NCBI GenBank assembly: GCA_002409325.1
Contig: DHUU01000018.1
Span: forward strand, 192,579 to 256,578
Length of the DNA: 64,000 nucleotides
Reading direction: 5' to 3'
Source of the DNA: Bacteroidales bacterium UBA5226
GTDB lineage: Bacteria > Bacteroidota > Bacteroidia > Bacteroidales > UBA932
Numbering within the stretch: position 1 is the first letter of the stretch; each line of letters begins with the position of its first letter. The notes beneath the pieces are model-generated. The model saw only the letters and a program-made list of their open reading frames with translations. It did no database searches and was not told where the DNA came from. Position numbers and translations under genes: made by a program. Positions 40,680-49,574 of this stretch are shown here, piece after piece.

Positions 40680-41791
40680 TGAATGGAAAACTAAATAAAA
40701 GATCCTATGTTTTTAATGTAACCATACTGGACCGGTACATTATCCGGAAGTTCATGGGGACTTATTTTTTCGCCATTCTGATCATTATAGGGATAGTCAT
40801 TATTTTTGACATCAGTGAAAAGATTGATGATTTTGTGGACAAGGAAGCTCCTTTACGCGCCATTGTGGTGGATTACTACATGAATTTCATTCCCTATTTC
40901 ATGAACATGTTCTCACCGCTGTTTGTCTTTATTTCAGTCATCTTCTTTACCTCAAAACTGGCGAGTCACACCGAAATCATTGCTATGCTAAGCGGCGGGA
41001 TCAGTTTTAACAGGATCATGTACCCGTATATTTTGTCTGCACTGCTCATTGCCCTTTTGTCCCTGTCGCTGAACTGGTTTGTGATACCGCCAGCTAACCG
41101 GCAACGCCTGGCCTTTGAGGAGCAGTATCTGAAAACGCGCACAGAATATAACAGGAATATCCATTATCAGGTTGAGCCGGACACTTATGTCTATATGGAA
41201 TCTTACAACGCCTGGAACAGCACCGCCATTCGTTTTACCCTGGAGTCATTCAAAGGGAACGAACTTGCCTCAAAACTGTCTGCCGAGACAGCGCGCTGGG
41301 ATTCCACCACAGGGAAGTGGCGTTTGAACGAATACAACCTACGCCGTTTTTCCGACACATCCAACACGGTAACCTGGGGAAGGCAGCTGGACACTCTGAT
41401 TGATATTACGGGAGCCGACCTGGTGAGAAGAAAGGAATCTGTTGAACAGTTCAACCTAAGACAGCTGAACCGATTCATCGAGACCCTGCGCCTGCGTGGC
41501 GATACCAACATTAAATTTGCTCTGATCCAGAAAAATTCGCGTCTTGCCATTCCCTTTTCTTCCTTTATCCTGACCATAATGGGTGTGGCCTTATCCTCAC
41601 GCAAAAGAAGGGGCGGCATAGGACTGAACATTGGAATAGGCATAGCCCTGAGCTTTTCGTATATACTGTTCCTGAGATTTTCTGAAATGTTTGTCCATGC
41701 CGATGTGCTGCCGCCGGCTATTGCACTTTGGTTACCCAACGTCCTTTATGCGCTGATCGCTTTTGTGTTGTACCGTCTGGCACCTAAGTGA
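40679..41791 (+). CDS. LptF/LptG family permease (YjgP/YjgQ)
   Basis: 370 residues with about six transmembrane helices: three near the N-terminus (about 25-50, 75-100, 115-140), a periplasmic beta-rich domain (about 150-270) and three at the C-terminus. LptF/G form the membrane part of the ABC exporter that moves lipopolysaccharide from the inner membrane to the Lpt bridge. A second family member is at 49549-51006. Which of the two is LptF or LptG cannot be decided here. Coupled to tgt by a one-base overlap; ends 2 bp from the convergent transporter gene. Confidence 0.9.
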   Translation: MNGKLNKRSYVFNVTILDRYIIRKFMGTYFFAILIIIGIVIIFDISEKIDDFVDKEAPLRAIVVDYYMNFIPYFMNMFSPLFVFISVIFFTSKLASHTEIIAMLSGGISFNRIMYPYILSALLIALLSLSLNWFVIPPANRQRLAFEEQYLKTRTEYNRNIHYQVEPDTYVYMESYNAWNSTAIRFTLESFKGNELASKLSAETARWDSTTGKWRLNEYNLRRFSDTSNTVTWGRQLDTLIDITGADLVRRKESVEQFNLRQLNRFIETLRLRGDTNIKFALIQKNSRLAIPFSSFILTIMGVALSSRKRRGGIGLNIGIGIALSFSYILFLRFSEMFVHADVLPPAIALWLPNVLYALIAFVLYRLAPK

Positions 41792-41793
41792 TA

Positions 41794-43323
41794 CTACAGG
41801 AACATGCCTATCATGGAGGCAGATAACAATCCTGCCAGAGTAGCTGCCAGCAGTGCCCGGAATCCGAACCTTGCAAGGATGTGTTTTTGATTGGGTGCAA
41901 TGCCGCCGATCCCGCCTATCTGGATTCCAACAGAAGCAAAGTTAGCAAACCCACAAAGTACGTAAGTGGCTATGATCAGAGATTTTGTATGCGTAAACAC
42001 CCCGTCCTGGATCATCTGGGCAAGGCTGCTGTAACCGACAAATTCGGTCATTATAAGCTTTTCTCCCAGCAAACGTCCCACAAGGGCTATGTCCTGCCCT
42101 GTAACACCGGTAAGCCAGATGACGGGTGCAAAAAGATAAGACAGGACACACTCCAGCGATAGGCTGGTGTACATTCCATTGGTCCAGTTGGCAATCAGGT
42201 CGTTCAGGTGAGTCCAGTACCCTACTTTTCCGAAAATATAGTTGACTCCGGCAATCAGGGCATAGAAAACCAGCAACATGGCAGCCACATTGGCCGCAAG
42301 CCTTAATCCGTCTATGGTCCCGTTAGATATGGAATCCAACACGCTTCTTCCGATTTTTTCTTTTGAAACACTAACTTTATTGTCAATTTCTTCTGTTTGA
42401 GGAACAATTATCTTAGCCATGGCAATGGCCCCTGGTGCGGCCATGACCGAAGCGGATAGAAGGTGTTTGGCAAATGCAATGCTCATCTGAACATCCCCGC
42501 CGCCCAGCATGCCTATATAGGCAGCCAGCACCCCTCCGGCCATGGTACTCATACCGGCAGTCATAACCAGCATGATTTCTGATTTGGTCATGGTAGGAAC
42601 ATAAGCTTTCACAAGCAAGGGAGCCTCTGTTTGTCCCAGGAAAATATTGCCGGTTGTTGAAAGGCTTTCTGCCCCCGATAGGTTCATCAGCTTTGTGAAG
42701 ACCCAGGCCATAACCCATACAACCTTCTGCAGAATACCCCAGTAAAACAGCAGGGATGTGAGGGCAGAGAAAAAGATGATCGTTGGCAGGATCTGCAGGG
42801 CGAACACGTACCCGAACTTATTCTGATCCATCAAAGATCCAAACAGAAAGTTGGAACCCGCTTTTGTCCAGTCCAGCACTACGACAAAAGCCTTTCCAAA
42901 TATTTCAAAGAGCGTTTGTACAGCCGGAACTGTAAGAATTCCAAGGGCTATGAGCAATTGAATAGCCAAAGCTATCCCAACGGTTTTCCAGTTGATTTTC
43001 CTGCGATTGGTACTGAACAAAAAGGCAATCAGCAGTATGGAAACCAGGCCCAGAAGACCCCTGAGGATGGATTTGACGCTAAAGACAAACTGACGATTTT
43101 CAAGAATGCCTTTATAAGGATTTGCCTTGTCCACTACAGGTTGCTCTACAACGGATGTTTCAGTTTCAGCCAATAGTGCCGGTATGGCCTCGTCAGAAGG
43201 AATCACCTCCTCCACAACGGGTGTATCGGTTTTGGCATTGAACCCGGGAATTGAGTTGTTTTGAGCCAACATGATATGCATTGGCAATGTCATGCAAAAC
43301 AGCAGAAATATGATCTTTTTCAC
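41794..43323 (-). CDS. Concentrative nucleoside transporter (NupC/CNT family)
   Basis: 509 residues. The transporter core from about residue 95 has the CNT motifs (GIALAIQLLIALGIL, a GQTEAPLLVKAY substrate motif, FVGYSSLAQM and CGFANFASVGIQIGG). Members import nucleosides with Na+ or H+. An unusual N-terminal part precedes it: a signal-like segment (IIFLLFCMTLPMHIMLA) and about 70 polar residues rich in Glu, Thr and Val. Such an extension is absent from E. coli NupC. It is monocistronic, with a -7 box 25 nt upstream. Confidence 0.93.
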   Translation of the reverse strand: MKKIIFLLFCMTLPMHIMLAQNNSIPGFNAKTDTPVVEEVIPSDEAIPALLAETETSVVEQPVVDKANPYKGILENRQFVFSVKSILRGLLGLVSILLIAFLFSTNRRKINWKTVGIALAIQLLIALGILTVPAVQTLFEIFGKAFVVVLDWTKAGSNFLFGSLMDQNKFGYVFALQILPTIIFFSALTSLLFYWGILQKVVWVMAWVFTKLMNLSGAESLSTTGNIFLGQTEAPLLVKAYVPTMTKSEIMLVMTAGMSTMAGGVLAAYIGMLGGGDVQMSIAFAKHLLSASVMAAPGAIAMAKIIVPQTEEIDNKVSVSKEKIGRSVLDSISNGTIDGLRLAANVAAMLLVFYALIAGVNYIFGKVGYWTHLNDLIANWTNGMYTSLSLECVLSYLFAPVIWLTGVTGQDIALVGRLLGEKLIMTEFVGYSSLAQMIQDGVFTHTKSLIIATYVLCGFANFASVGIQIGGIGGIAPNQKHILARFGFRALLAATLAGLLSASMIGMFL

Positions 43324-43348
43324 AGGGGGTGTTTTAGAATTAACTGAA

Positions 43349-43356
43349 CAAAGATA
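43349..43356 (-). promoter_or_regulatory. -7 box for the nucleoside transporter gene
   Basis: The minus strand reads TATCTTTG, 25 nt before the start at 43323. It is 10 nt from the divergent box at 43367-43374, so the two promoters share DNA. Confidence 0.5.
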
Positions 43357-43366
43357 AACAAAATGC

Positions 43367-43374
43367 TAACTTTG
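43367..43374 (+). promoter_or_regulatory. -7 box for the GSCFA gene
   Basis: TAACTTTG followed by 4 nt and the ATG at 43379: predicted leaderless transcript. Confidence 0.55.
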
Positions 43375-43378
43375 CTCT

Positions 43379-44317
43379 ATGGAATGGCAAACAAAAGTTA
43401 CAGTCCAACCCTTGCCGGGACGCTTTTCCTATGCAACCCGGTTTTACTTTGCAGGATCCTGTTTTGCCAGTGATATTGCACAAAAAATGCGGGAATTGCA
43501 TTTTTTGGTTGCCCCCGATGCCTTTGGCCCGTTGTTCAATCCCTCATCCATTGCCTCTTCACTGGAGCGCCTTGAGGACCCCGTTCCCTTTGGACTTGCT
43601 CAGGTGATGAAATTTCCTTATGGGGCTTACGGCTCCCTGGATCATCATACCTCTTTTTCCAGGGAGGATGCCGGCAGTTTTCTTGCTCATACCAATGATC
43701 AACTCAAAGAAGCATCGGACTTTTTCCATACCGCTGATTTTGTGGTTATAACCTTTGGAACAGCCTGGACATACGCCCATAATGGCAAGGTGGCGGCAAA
43801 TTGCCACAAATTGCCGGCCCGATTTTTCAGCCGTAATTTCCTTGCCCCTGAGCAGGTGGCTGATCTGATGGCTCCCTTGCTGCAACGCCACCGGGACAAG
43901 ACGTGGATCATGACGGTGAGCCCCATTCGTCATTGGGCAGACGGGGCCCACGGCAACCAGTTGAGCAAAGCCTCCCTTCACCTGGCCATTGACCATATAC
44001 AAAGCACTTTTCCCAACGTGTATTATTTTCCATCCTATGAACTGATAATGGACGAGTTAAGGGACTACAGGTATTATGCGGCCGACCGGTGCCACCTGAC
44101 TGAACAGACAACAGAATATATCCTGGAGCGTTTTCTGGAAACTGCTGCCGATGAAGAAACAAAGGCTTTTGTTAAAAAAATGCAAAAACTGAATGCTTCA
44201 CTAGCCCACAGGCCTCTTTTCCCTTTTTCTGACCAAAACGCACTTTTTTTAAAAAAACTTGAAAAACAGAAGACTGAATTGCTGCAAGCTATTGGAAACA
44301 AAAGAAAAATATGTTAG
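43379..44317 (+). CDS. GSCFA domain protein
   Basis: 312 residues, cytoplasmic by absence of a signal. The name-giving motif is at about residues 27-31 (YFAGSCFASDIAQKM), followed by FVITFGTAWTY and TVSPIRHWADGAHGNQLSK, characteristic of this SGNH-hydrolase-like family. Active-site candidates are the Ser of GSCFA and the distal Asp/His (AADRCHLT). The substrate is not known. Its 3' end contains the promoter for the HU gene. Confidence 0.9.
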   Translation: MEWQTKVTVQPLPGRFSYATRFYFAGSCFASDIAQKMRELHFLVAPDAFGPLFNPSSIASSLERLEDPVPFGLAQVMKFPYGAYGSLDHHTSFSREDAGSFLAHTNDQLKEASDFFHTADFVVITFGTAWTYAHNGKVAANCHKLPARFFSRNFLAPEQVADLMAPLLQRHRDKTWIMTVSPIRHWADGAHGNQLSKASLHLAIDHIQSTFPNVYYFPSYELIMDELRDYRYYAADRCHLTEQTTEYILERFLETAADEETKAFVKKMQKLNASLAHRPLFPFSDQNALFLKKLEKQKTELLQAIGNKRKIC

Positions 44318-44322
44318 ATTTG
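44292..44322 (+). promoter_or_regulatory. Promoter for the HU gene
   Basis: -33 TTG at 44292-44294 and -7 TAGATTTG at 44315-44322, 20-nt spacer. It overlaps the GSCFA stop; leader about 45 nt. Confidence 0.55.
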
Positions 44323-44371
44323 TGCGTGTTACCGGAAGAAAAACTTTCATTTAACCTAATAATTTATTATC

Positions 44372-44629
44372 ATGAACAAAGCAGATCTTATTGCCGCAAT
44401 GGCTGCTGAATCGGGACTTTCAAAAGTTGATTCAAAAAAAGCACTGGATGCTTTCCTTGCTGCCACAACCAAAGCCTTGAAAAAAGGTGAAAGAGTAACC
44501 TTAGTAGGGTTTGGCTCATTTGTTGTAGGAAAAAGAGGTGAAAGAACAGGGAGAAATCCTCGTACAGGAGCTACGATCAAGATTAAAGCCAAAAAAGTCG
44601 TTAAATTCCGTCCCAGTATTAAATTGTAG
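44372..44629 (+). CDS. hup: HU-family DNA-binding protein
   Basis: 85 residues, nucleoid protein that bends DNA as a dimer. MNKADLIAAMAAESGLSK, VTLVGFGSF and the arm motif GRNPRTGATIKI are diagnostic. Short for HU (about 90). Own promoter upstream, hairpin downstream. Confidence 0.97.
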   Translation: MNKADLIAAMAAESGLSKVDSKKALDAFLAATTKALKKGERVTLVGFGSFVVGKRGERTGRNPRTGATIKIKAKKVVKFRPSIKL

Positions 44630-44670
44630 CCTGCGGTACAGTTTCCGCTTGACATAAGTCAGGAAATGAT

Positions 44671-44697
44671 AAGGAGGACAACCATGTTCTCCTTTTT
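44671..44697 (+). terminator. Hairpin after HU: terminator and/or Shine-Dalgarno-masking switch
   Basis: AAGGAGG (44671-44677) pairs with TCTCCTT (44688-44694), one G-T pair, 10-nt loop, then a T-run (44693-44697). The left arm is a perfect Shine-Dalgarno sequence 6 nt before an ATG at 44684 in the loop, so the same structure could also hide a translation start (see next entry). Confidence 0.55.
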
Positions 44698-44716
44698 ATG
44701 TGTAAAGGATCAATGA
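44684..44716 (+). CDS. Possible 10-codon leader ORF coupled to the TonB receptor
   Basis: ATG at 44684 in the hairpin loop, preceded by AAGGAGG with 6-nt spacing, encodes MFSFLCVKDQ. Its TGA (44714-44716) overlaps the receptor start codon at 44713 as ATGA. The spacing and overlap are those of translational coupling. No homologue is known to me; small size makes chance possible. Confidence 0.4.
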   Translation: MFSFLCVKDQ

Positions 44717-47076
44717 GGCGTTACATCATTACTTTGTTGGCGGGCATCCCTCTGCTGATGGGATTCCTGATTATGACGTCAGCCGGGCTGAAAGCGCAGA
44801 CAAATTATGCACTTTCAGGAAAGGTAATGGATGCTGTGTCTGGAGAGGTGTTGCCGGGGGCCGTGATCCGTTTACCCGGAGAGGGTGGTCTTTGGACACT
44901 TACAGATACCCGGGGCCACTTTTTGATCAAGCTTCCGCAGGGAAATCACGGGCTTGAGGTTTCCTATATCGGATATAAAACACAGCTGACAGAAGTAGCC
45001 ATAGACAGCGACAAGGACACTGTATTCACTCTCATGCCCATGTCTTATTACATACAGGGTGTGACCGTCTTTGCCGATAGTCCTGCAAAACGGCTCAGCC
45101 GGGCCGAGATGAGCATTGAGCGCATAGACGCCGAGGTCATTCAGCGTGTCCCCACGTTGTTTGGAGAAGTGGATTTGCTTAAAGTGGTACAGATGCTTCC
45201 GGGGGTACAGGCTGCCTCGGAAGGGAGCAGCGGTTTTCATGTGCGCGGAGGCAGCCCCGATCAGAACATGATCCTTTTTGACAATGCCACATTGTACAAT
45301 GTCTCCCATATGCTGGGGTTTTTCTCCATCTTTAATTCAGATGCGGTCAAAACCATGACTTTATATAAAGGAGATATACCGGCCCGCTTTGGAGGCCGGC
45401 TGTCCTCTTTACTCGAGGTCATACCGGCCGACGGAGCAGGACGTTTTTCCGTCGACGGGGGACTCGGGCTGATTTCCAGCCGTCTTACCGTTCAGGGAGG
45501 GATTGCAGATGACAGGCTGACTTACCTTGCTGCCGGCCGCAGAACGTATGCAGACCTGTTCCTTCCCCTTGCAAAGAAAGAAATCATAAAAAACACAACC
45601 ATCAATTTTTACGATCTGAACGCCCGCATGAAGTGGAAGGTTAATGACAACAATTACCTCTACATGAGCCTGTACAATGGGAGGGACCGTTTCAGAATCT
45701 CGGAAATGGGATTAAAATTCGGTAATGCCGCGGCAGCCGTAAACTGGAACCATGCCATTTCTGACCATTTATTTATGAGGATTTTCACCACGTACACCAA
45801 TTACGATTACGATTTCAAGGGATCAACCAGCGAAATGGAGTTGGAATGGATATCCCGTATCCAGGATGCCGGCCTGCGTGTGGATTTTTCCTATATTCCT
45901 AACCAGAAAAACGTTTTTGAATTTGGGTACACGTCTAATTTCCAGTGGTTTCAGCCAGGGAAAGCCATAGGAACCGGAACCATGGGGACGGGAACACACG
46001 TAGAGCAGGACATTACCATGTCCCATCGCCAGGGATTTGTGAACGTTTTGTATTTTTCCAACGAACACAAGCTGTTCGGGCAAAGGATTGAACTGCGCTA
46101 TGGCCTCCGCTTTACACGCTTTGACAATGTGGGGCCAACGACCTTGTACCAGGTGGATGACCGGTACAATCTGATTGATGAAGAAGGGACGGAAATACCG
46201 TCCGGTCAATTTTTTCATCACCGATACGGATGGGAACCCCGACTGGGGCTGTCGTTCCTTGTTACTCCAGAGCTTTCCCTGAAGGCGTCCTACTCCAGGA
46301 CACTCCAGTACGTTCACCTGTTGTCTTTCTCTTCTGCCGGCTCTCCTATGGAAATCTGGATTCCTTCCGGCCCCTCCATCCTTCCCCAGGCATCCCACCA
46401 GATCTCTGCCGGCATCTTTGCCAATCTTTTCAATAAGGATTATGAGGCGTCGGTTGAGGTTTTCTATAAGCACCTGGATAATGTCCTTGATTTTAAAGAA
46501 CATCCCAACCTTTTACTCTATGACAAGATTGAGACCGAACTCCGCTTTGGAAAAGGGAAGAGTTACGGGGTGGAATTCCTGCTCAAAAGAAATACAGGCG
46601 CCTTAAGCGGATGGATAAGCTATACCTGGTCCCGCTCTTTCAGAACCATCCCCGGAGTAAACAACAATCAGACATACCGCGCCCCCTCTGATCGTCCTCA
46701 CAATATCAACATAGTGGTCTTTTATGACATTTCACAACGCCTGCAGGCTTCACTCAGTTGGGTTTATGCCACCGGAATGCCAGTTACCCTGCCCGAAGGC
46801 CGTTACTGGTTTTACAATGAACTGATCCCTGTGTATACAGAAAGGAATTCATACCGCATGGCAGATTACCATAGGATGGATGCTTCGCTGAACATACGGC
46901 TGGGCAAACCGGGCAAGCGCTGGAAACATTCACTGAATGTGTCTGTATACAACCTCTACGCGCGCAAGAATCCCTGGGCAATTAATTACCGGTTGAATCC
47001 GGCCGGTGAGCAATATATTGAAATGACGTACCTTTTTAGCATAGTTCCTTCAATAACATGGAATTTCAGTTTTTAA
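44713..47076 (+). CDS. TonB-dependent outer-membrane receptor
   Basis: 787 residues from the ATG at 44713. An in-frame ATG at 44698 also exists, but 44713 gives a better signal peptide (MRRYIITLLAGIPLLMG through LKAQT) and overlaps the upstream ORF stop. A CarboxypepD_reg-like domain (about 35-120, ALSGKVMDAVSGEVLPGAVI) precedes a plug domain (VDLLKVVQMLPGVQA, GFHVRGGSPDQNMILFDNA) and a 22-strand-type barrel ending SIVPSITWNFSF. No SusD-like partner follows; instead a DUF4249 lipoprotein starts 2 nt after its stop. The substrate is unknown. Confidence 0.93.
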   Translation: MRRYIITLLAGIPLLMGFLIMTSAGLKAQTNYALSGKVMDAVSGEVLPGAVIRLPGEGGLWTLTDTRGHFLIKLPQGNHGLEVSYIGYKTQLTEVAIDSDKDTVFTLMPMSYYIQGVTVFADSPAKRLSRAEMSIERIDAEVIQRVPTLFGEVDLLKVVQMLPGVQAASEGSSGFHVRGGSPDQNMILFDNATLYNVSHMLGFFSIFNSDAVKTMTLYKGDIPARFGGRLSSLLEVIPADGAGRFSVDGGLGLISSRLTVQGGIADDRLTYLAAGRRTYADLFLPLAKKEIIKNTTINFYDLNARMKWKVNDNNYLYMSLYNGRDRFRISEMGLKFGNAAAAVNWNHAISDHLFMRIFTTYTNYDYDFKGSTSEMELEWISRIQDAGLRVDFSYIPNQKNVFEFGYTSNFQWFQPGKAIGTGTMGTGTHVEQDITMSHRQGFVNVLYFSNEHKLFGQRIELRYGLRFTRFDNVGPTTLYQVDDRYNLIDEEGTEIPSGQFFHHRYGWEPRLGLSFLVTPELSLKASYSRTLQYVHLLSFSSAGSPMEIWIPSGPSILPQASHQISAGIFANLFNKDYEASVEVFYKHLDNVLDFKEHPNLLLYDKIETELRFGKGKSYGVEFLLKRNTGALSGWISYTWSRSFRTIPGVNNNQTYRAPSDRPHNINIVVFYDISQRLQASLSWVYATGMPVTLPEGRYWFYNELIPVYTERNSYRMADYHRMDASLNIRLGKPGKRWKHSLNVSVYNLYARKNPWAINYRLNPAGEQYIEMTYLFSIVPSITWNFSF

Positions 47077-47078
47077 CC

Positions 47079-47963
47079 ATGAAAAACAACAGGACCGCAA
47101 TCCCGGTATGGCTGCTGTTGCTTTTACTGGCAGCTGGTTGCACAGAACCAATAGCGCTCAGAAGTGACGATATGGAACCCAGACTGGTTATTACAGGAAC
47201 CCTTTCCACAAATCCTGGGAACCAGATTATTGAGATTTCCTCCACGGCGCCGTATTTTGGTTCGGAACTGCCGGTGAACATAGATGCTTCAGAAGTTAGC
47301 CTGAACGGAGAAAGTCTTAGGCGGGATGCCCCGGGCATATATTCAACAGGTGAAAATTATTCAGCCCAGCAGGGAGAAACGTACCTGCTGGAAGTATGGA
47401 TTGATTATAACCGGGACGGGAAAGACGAATATTATACCGCTACTACTACCATTCCCTATATACATACCCTGGAATCGCTTGTACTCAGGTCACTGATCCC
47501 TTCGGGAGCAGACACGCCCTTCCTGCTAGTGGCAAGTTTTCAGGACACCCCCGGAGAAGATTACTACGGAGGCGCTCTCTGGATCAACGACGTGCTTTAC
47601 AGCAACAGGATCCTAAGGTATTACATCCATATGTTTAACGATTATTCACAAGACGGGGAGTTTCTGAGGTATCCCATTCCGGAATGGATCATAACCAAGT
47701 CGCTGGTGTGGGACAACGGAACCACTTACGATCTTTATGCCGGCGATGTGCTGACCCTGGAATTGCAGACACTGAGCAAGGAGTATTACCTGTTTCTGGG
47801 AGAGGCCAAAATTGAAAAAAACCAGCAATTCCCCCTTTTTTCAGGCCCCAGGGGCAATGTTACCGGCAATATTACAGGCGGGGCGCTGGGAATCTTCGGC
47901 TCTTTTGCATCGAGCCGCAAATCGGTTACTCTTCCGGAATGTCCCGGGCTTCCTTCCAGATAG
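47079..47963 (+). CDS. DUF4249 lipoprotein
   Basis: 294 residues from the ATG at 47079, with lipobox LAAGC after VWLLLLLLAAG. The DUF4249 start RLVITGTLSTNPGNQIIEIS is clear. These lipoproteins are commonly encoded next to a TonB-dependent receptor and probably help it at the cell surface, as SusD does for SusC, though mechanism is unknown. The 3' end overlaps the convergent thiamine pyrophosphokinase gene by 38 nt. Confidence 0.88.
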   Translation: MKNNRTAIPVWLLLLLLAAGCTEPIALRSDDMEPRLVITGTLSTNPGNQIIEISSTAPYFGSELPVNIDASEVSLNGESLRRDAPGIYSTGENYSAQQGETYLLEVWIDYNRDGKDEYYTATTTIPYIHTLESLVLRSLIPSGADTPFLLVASFQDTPGEDYYGGALWINDVLYSNRILRYYIHMFNDYSQDGEFLRYPIPEWIITKSLVWDNGTTYDLYAGDVLTLELQTLSKEYYLFLGEAKIEKNQQFPLFSGPRGNVTGNITGGALGIFGSFASSRKSVTLPECPGLPSR

Positions 47964-48603
47964 TAGGGTAGGGAAGGAAAACCAGCAAAGGCCCGTTCAG
48001 GAAAGACAATACCAGATTGTTTGCCGTACACTGATTAAGTGTGGCTTTCCACCAGGAATCAAAAACCACGTGCTCCACAGGATAACGCACGCCCCTGGCC
48101 CGTAATTTCAGGGCCGGATCAAAGGCGAAAAAAGAGACGGGATTTCCCCCGGAGCAGGGCACCGAAACCTCCATAAAGCCATCGGCCTTTTGAATTCCCT
48201 GTGCAAAAACATGGAAAACGCCCTGATCTGTTACCATGCGCACGGAATCCATCATCAGGGCGTAAGACCCTAAAAGGGAGATGTTCCCCAGTGTATGGTC
48301 TTCTCTCAATCCGGTGGCACCCAGAATGACAATGCTCCTGAAGCCTTTCCCGGAGCAAAACCGGACGGCTTTTGTCAGGTCATTGGTCTCTTCAGAGGTG
48401 TCTCTGACCATGCGGGAGATGTATTTTTCCCGTGAAGTTTCGGACAAGGAATCAAAATCACCAACAACCCAGTCCGGTTCCAGTCCCTGCAGATTGTTCA
48501 CTGCCCCGTCTGTGCATATGAGTGTTTTTGCCGTTTTCAGCAGGTGTAACGGATAAGGGTGTACCGGGTATGCCCCCTGGGCCAGTATGACGGCTTCTTT
48601 CAT
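47926..48603 (-). CDS. Thiamine pyrophosphokinase
   Basis: 225 residues. Transfers pyrophosphate from ATP to thiamine to make thiamine diphosphate. The TPK catalytic domain contains LICTDGAVNNL, DWVVGDFDSLS, and DTSEETNDLTKAVRFC near residue 90; then GATGLREDHTLGNISLL. It follows fmt by 2 bp in the minus-strand operon. The gene name thiN would fit but subfamily is not certain. No TPP riboswitch was seen. Confidence 0.9.
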   Translation of the reverse strand: MKEAVILAQGAYPVHPYPLHLLKTAKTLICTDGAVNNLQGLEPDWVVGDFDSLSETSREKYISRMVRDTSEETNDLTKAVRFCSGKGFRSIVILGATGLREDHTLGNISLLGSYALMMDSVRMVTDQGVFHVFAQGIQKADGFMEVSVPCSGGNPVSFFAFDPALKLRARGVRYPVEHVVFDSWWKATLNQCTANNLVLSFLNGPLLVFLPYPTIWKEARDIPEE

Positions 48604-48605
48604 GA

Positions 48606-49574
48606 TTACCGGAAGTTCAGTTCTCCTGTATTTCTGAATCCTGCAAGGAATGCCCCGGCAGAAAGCCGTTTTTTTCCCGGAGCCTGGACCTCCAGCAGAT
48701 GGACATATCCCCCGCGGCAGGCAACTTTTAACGTTGTTTTCCAGTCCGAGACAACTTTTCCCGGGATATCGCCATGCCGGGCAATTTCGGCACGGGCTTC
48801 ATAAACCTTAATATCCATCAGGGTCTCTCCTTTCTTAAGGGTAGAGAAAGCACATGGATAAGGACTCAGACCCCGGATAAGATTGACAATCGCCCCGGAT
48901 TCCCGGCTCCAGTCGATACGGCAGGTCTCCCGACTGAGCCGGGGAGCCTGTTTGAGTTCCCCGGGTGCGACGAAAGGCTGGGGAACCGGTTTTATGGTGC
49001 CCTGCCACAGCCCGTCAATGGTCCTTGCCACCAGGGGGGCTCCGGCGGCCATCATTTTATCTTGTAGGGTCCCTGCGTTGTCCGTCTGGGCTATGGGAAT
49101 GGGCTGCTGAAGGAGTATTGCCCCGGTATCTATTTGTTTATCAATAAGAAAAGTCGTAAGCCCGGTTTCTCTCTCACCGTTAATAATTGCATGATTGATG
49201 GGAGCGGCACCCCGGTACTCGGGCAGCAGGGAAGCATGAAGGTTCAGGCACCCGTGGGATGGCATTTTCCAGACCTGCTCGGGCAACATCCTGAAAGCCA
49301 CAACTACGAAAATAGAAGCATCCCATTGGGAAAGACTATCCAGAAACAGACTTTCTTTTAATGAAACCGGCTGCAGAACCGGTATTTTGTTTTCAAGGGC
49401 CTTGGTCTTAACAGCAGAAGGTTGCGGTACAAGACCCCTGCCGGCCGGTTTGTCGGGTGCGGTGACAACGCCCTTAATGGAATATCCCAGTCGCAACAGC
49501 TCCTGCAGTATCCCGGCCGCAAAGCCGGGAGTGCCCATAAAGACAAGTTCAGGCTTTTCTTTTTTCTTTGTCAT
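48606..49574 (-). CDS. fmt: Methionyl-tRNA formyltransferase
   Basis: 322 residues. Formylates initiator Met-tRNA. N-terminal Rossmann domain with MGTPGFAAGILQEL, the formyl-THF motif HASLLPEYRGAAPINHAI containing the catalytic Asn/His/Asp neighbourhood, and the C-terminal OB-like domain. Its start lies inside the upstream permease gene (26-nt overlap). Confidence 0.96.
   Translation of the reverse strand: MTKKKEKPELVFMGTPGFAAGILQELLRLGYSIKGVVTAPDKPAGRGLVPQPSAVKTKALENKIPVLQPVSLKESLFLDSLSQWDASIFVVVAFRMLPEQVWKMPSHGCLNLHASLLPEYRGAAPINHAIINGERETGLTTFLIDKQIDTGAILLQQPIPIAQTDNAGTLQDKMMAAGAPLVARTIDGLWQGTIKPVPQPFVAPGELKQAPRLSRETCRIDWSRESGAIVNLIRGLSPYPCAFSTLKKGETLMDIKVYEARAEIARHGDIPGKVVSDWKTTLKVACRGGYVHLLEVQAPGKKRLSAGAFLAGFRNTGELNFR

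Noticed and set aside
47926..48700. TPP riboswitch near the thiamine pyrophosphokinase gene
   Set aside because: The gene is 2 bp after fmt and no THI-box-like sequence is present.
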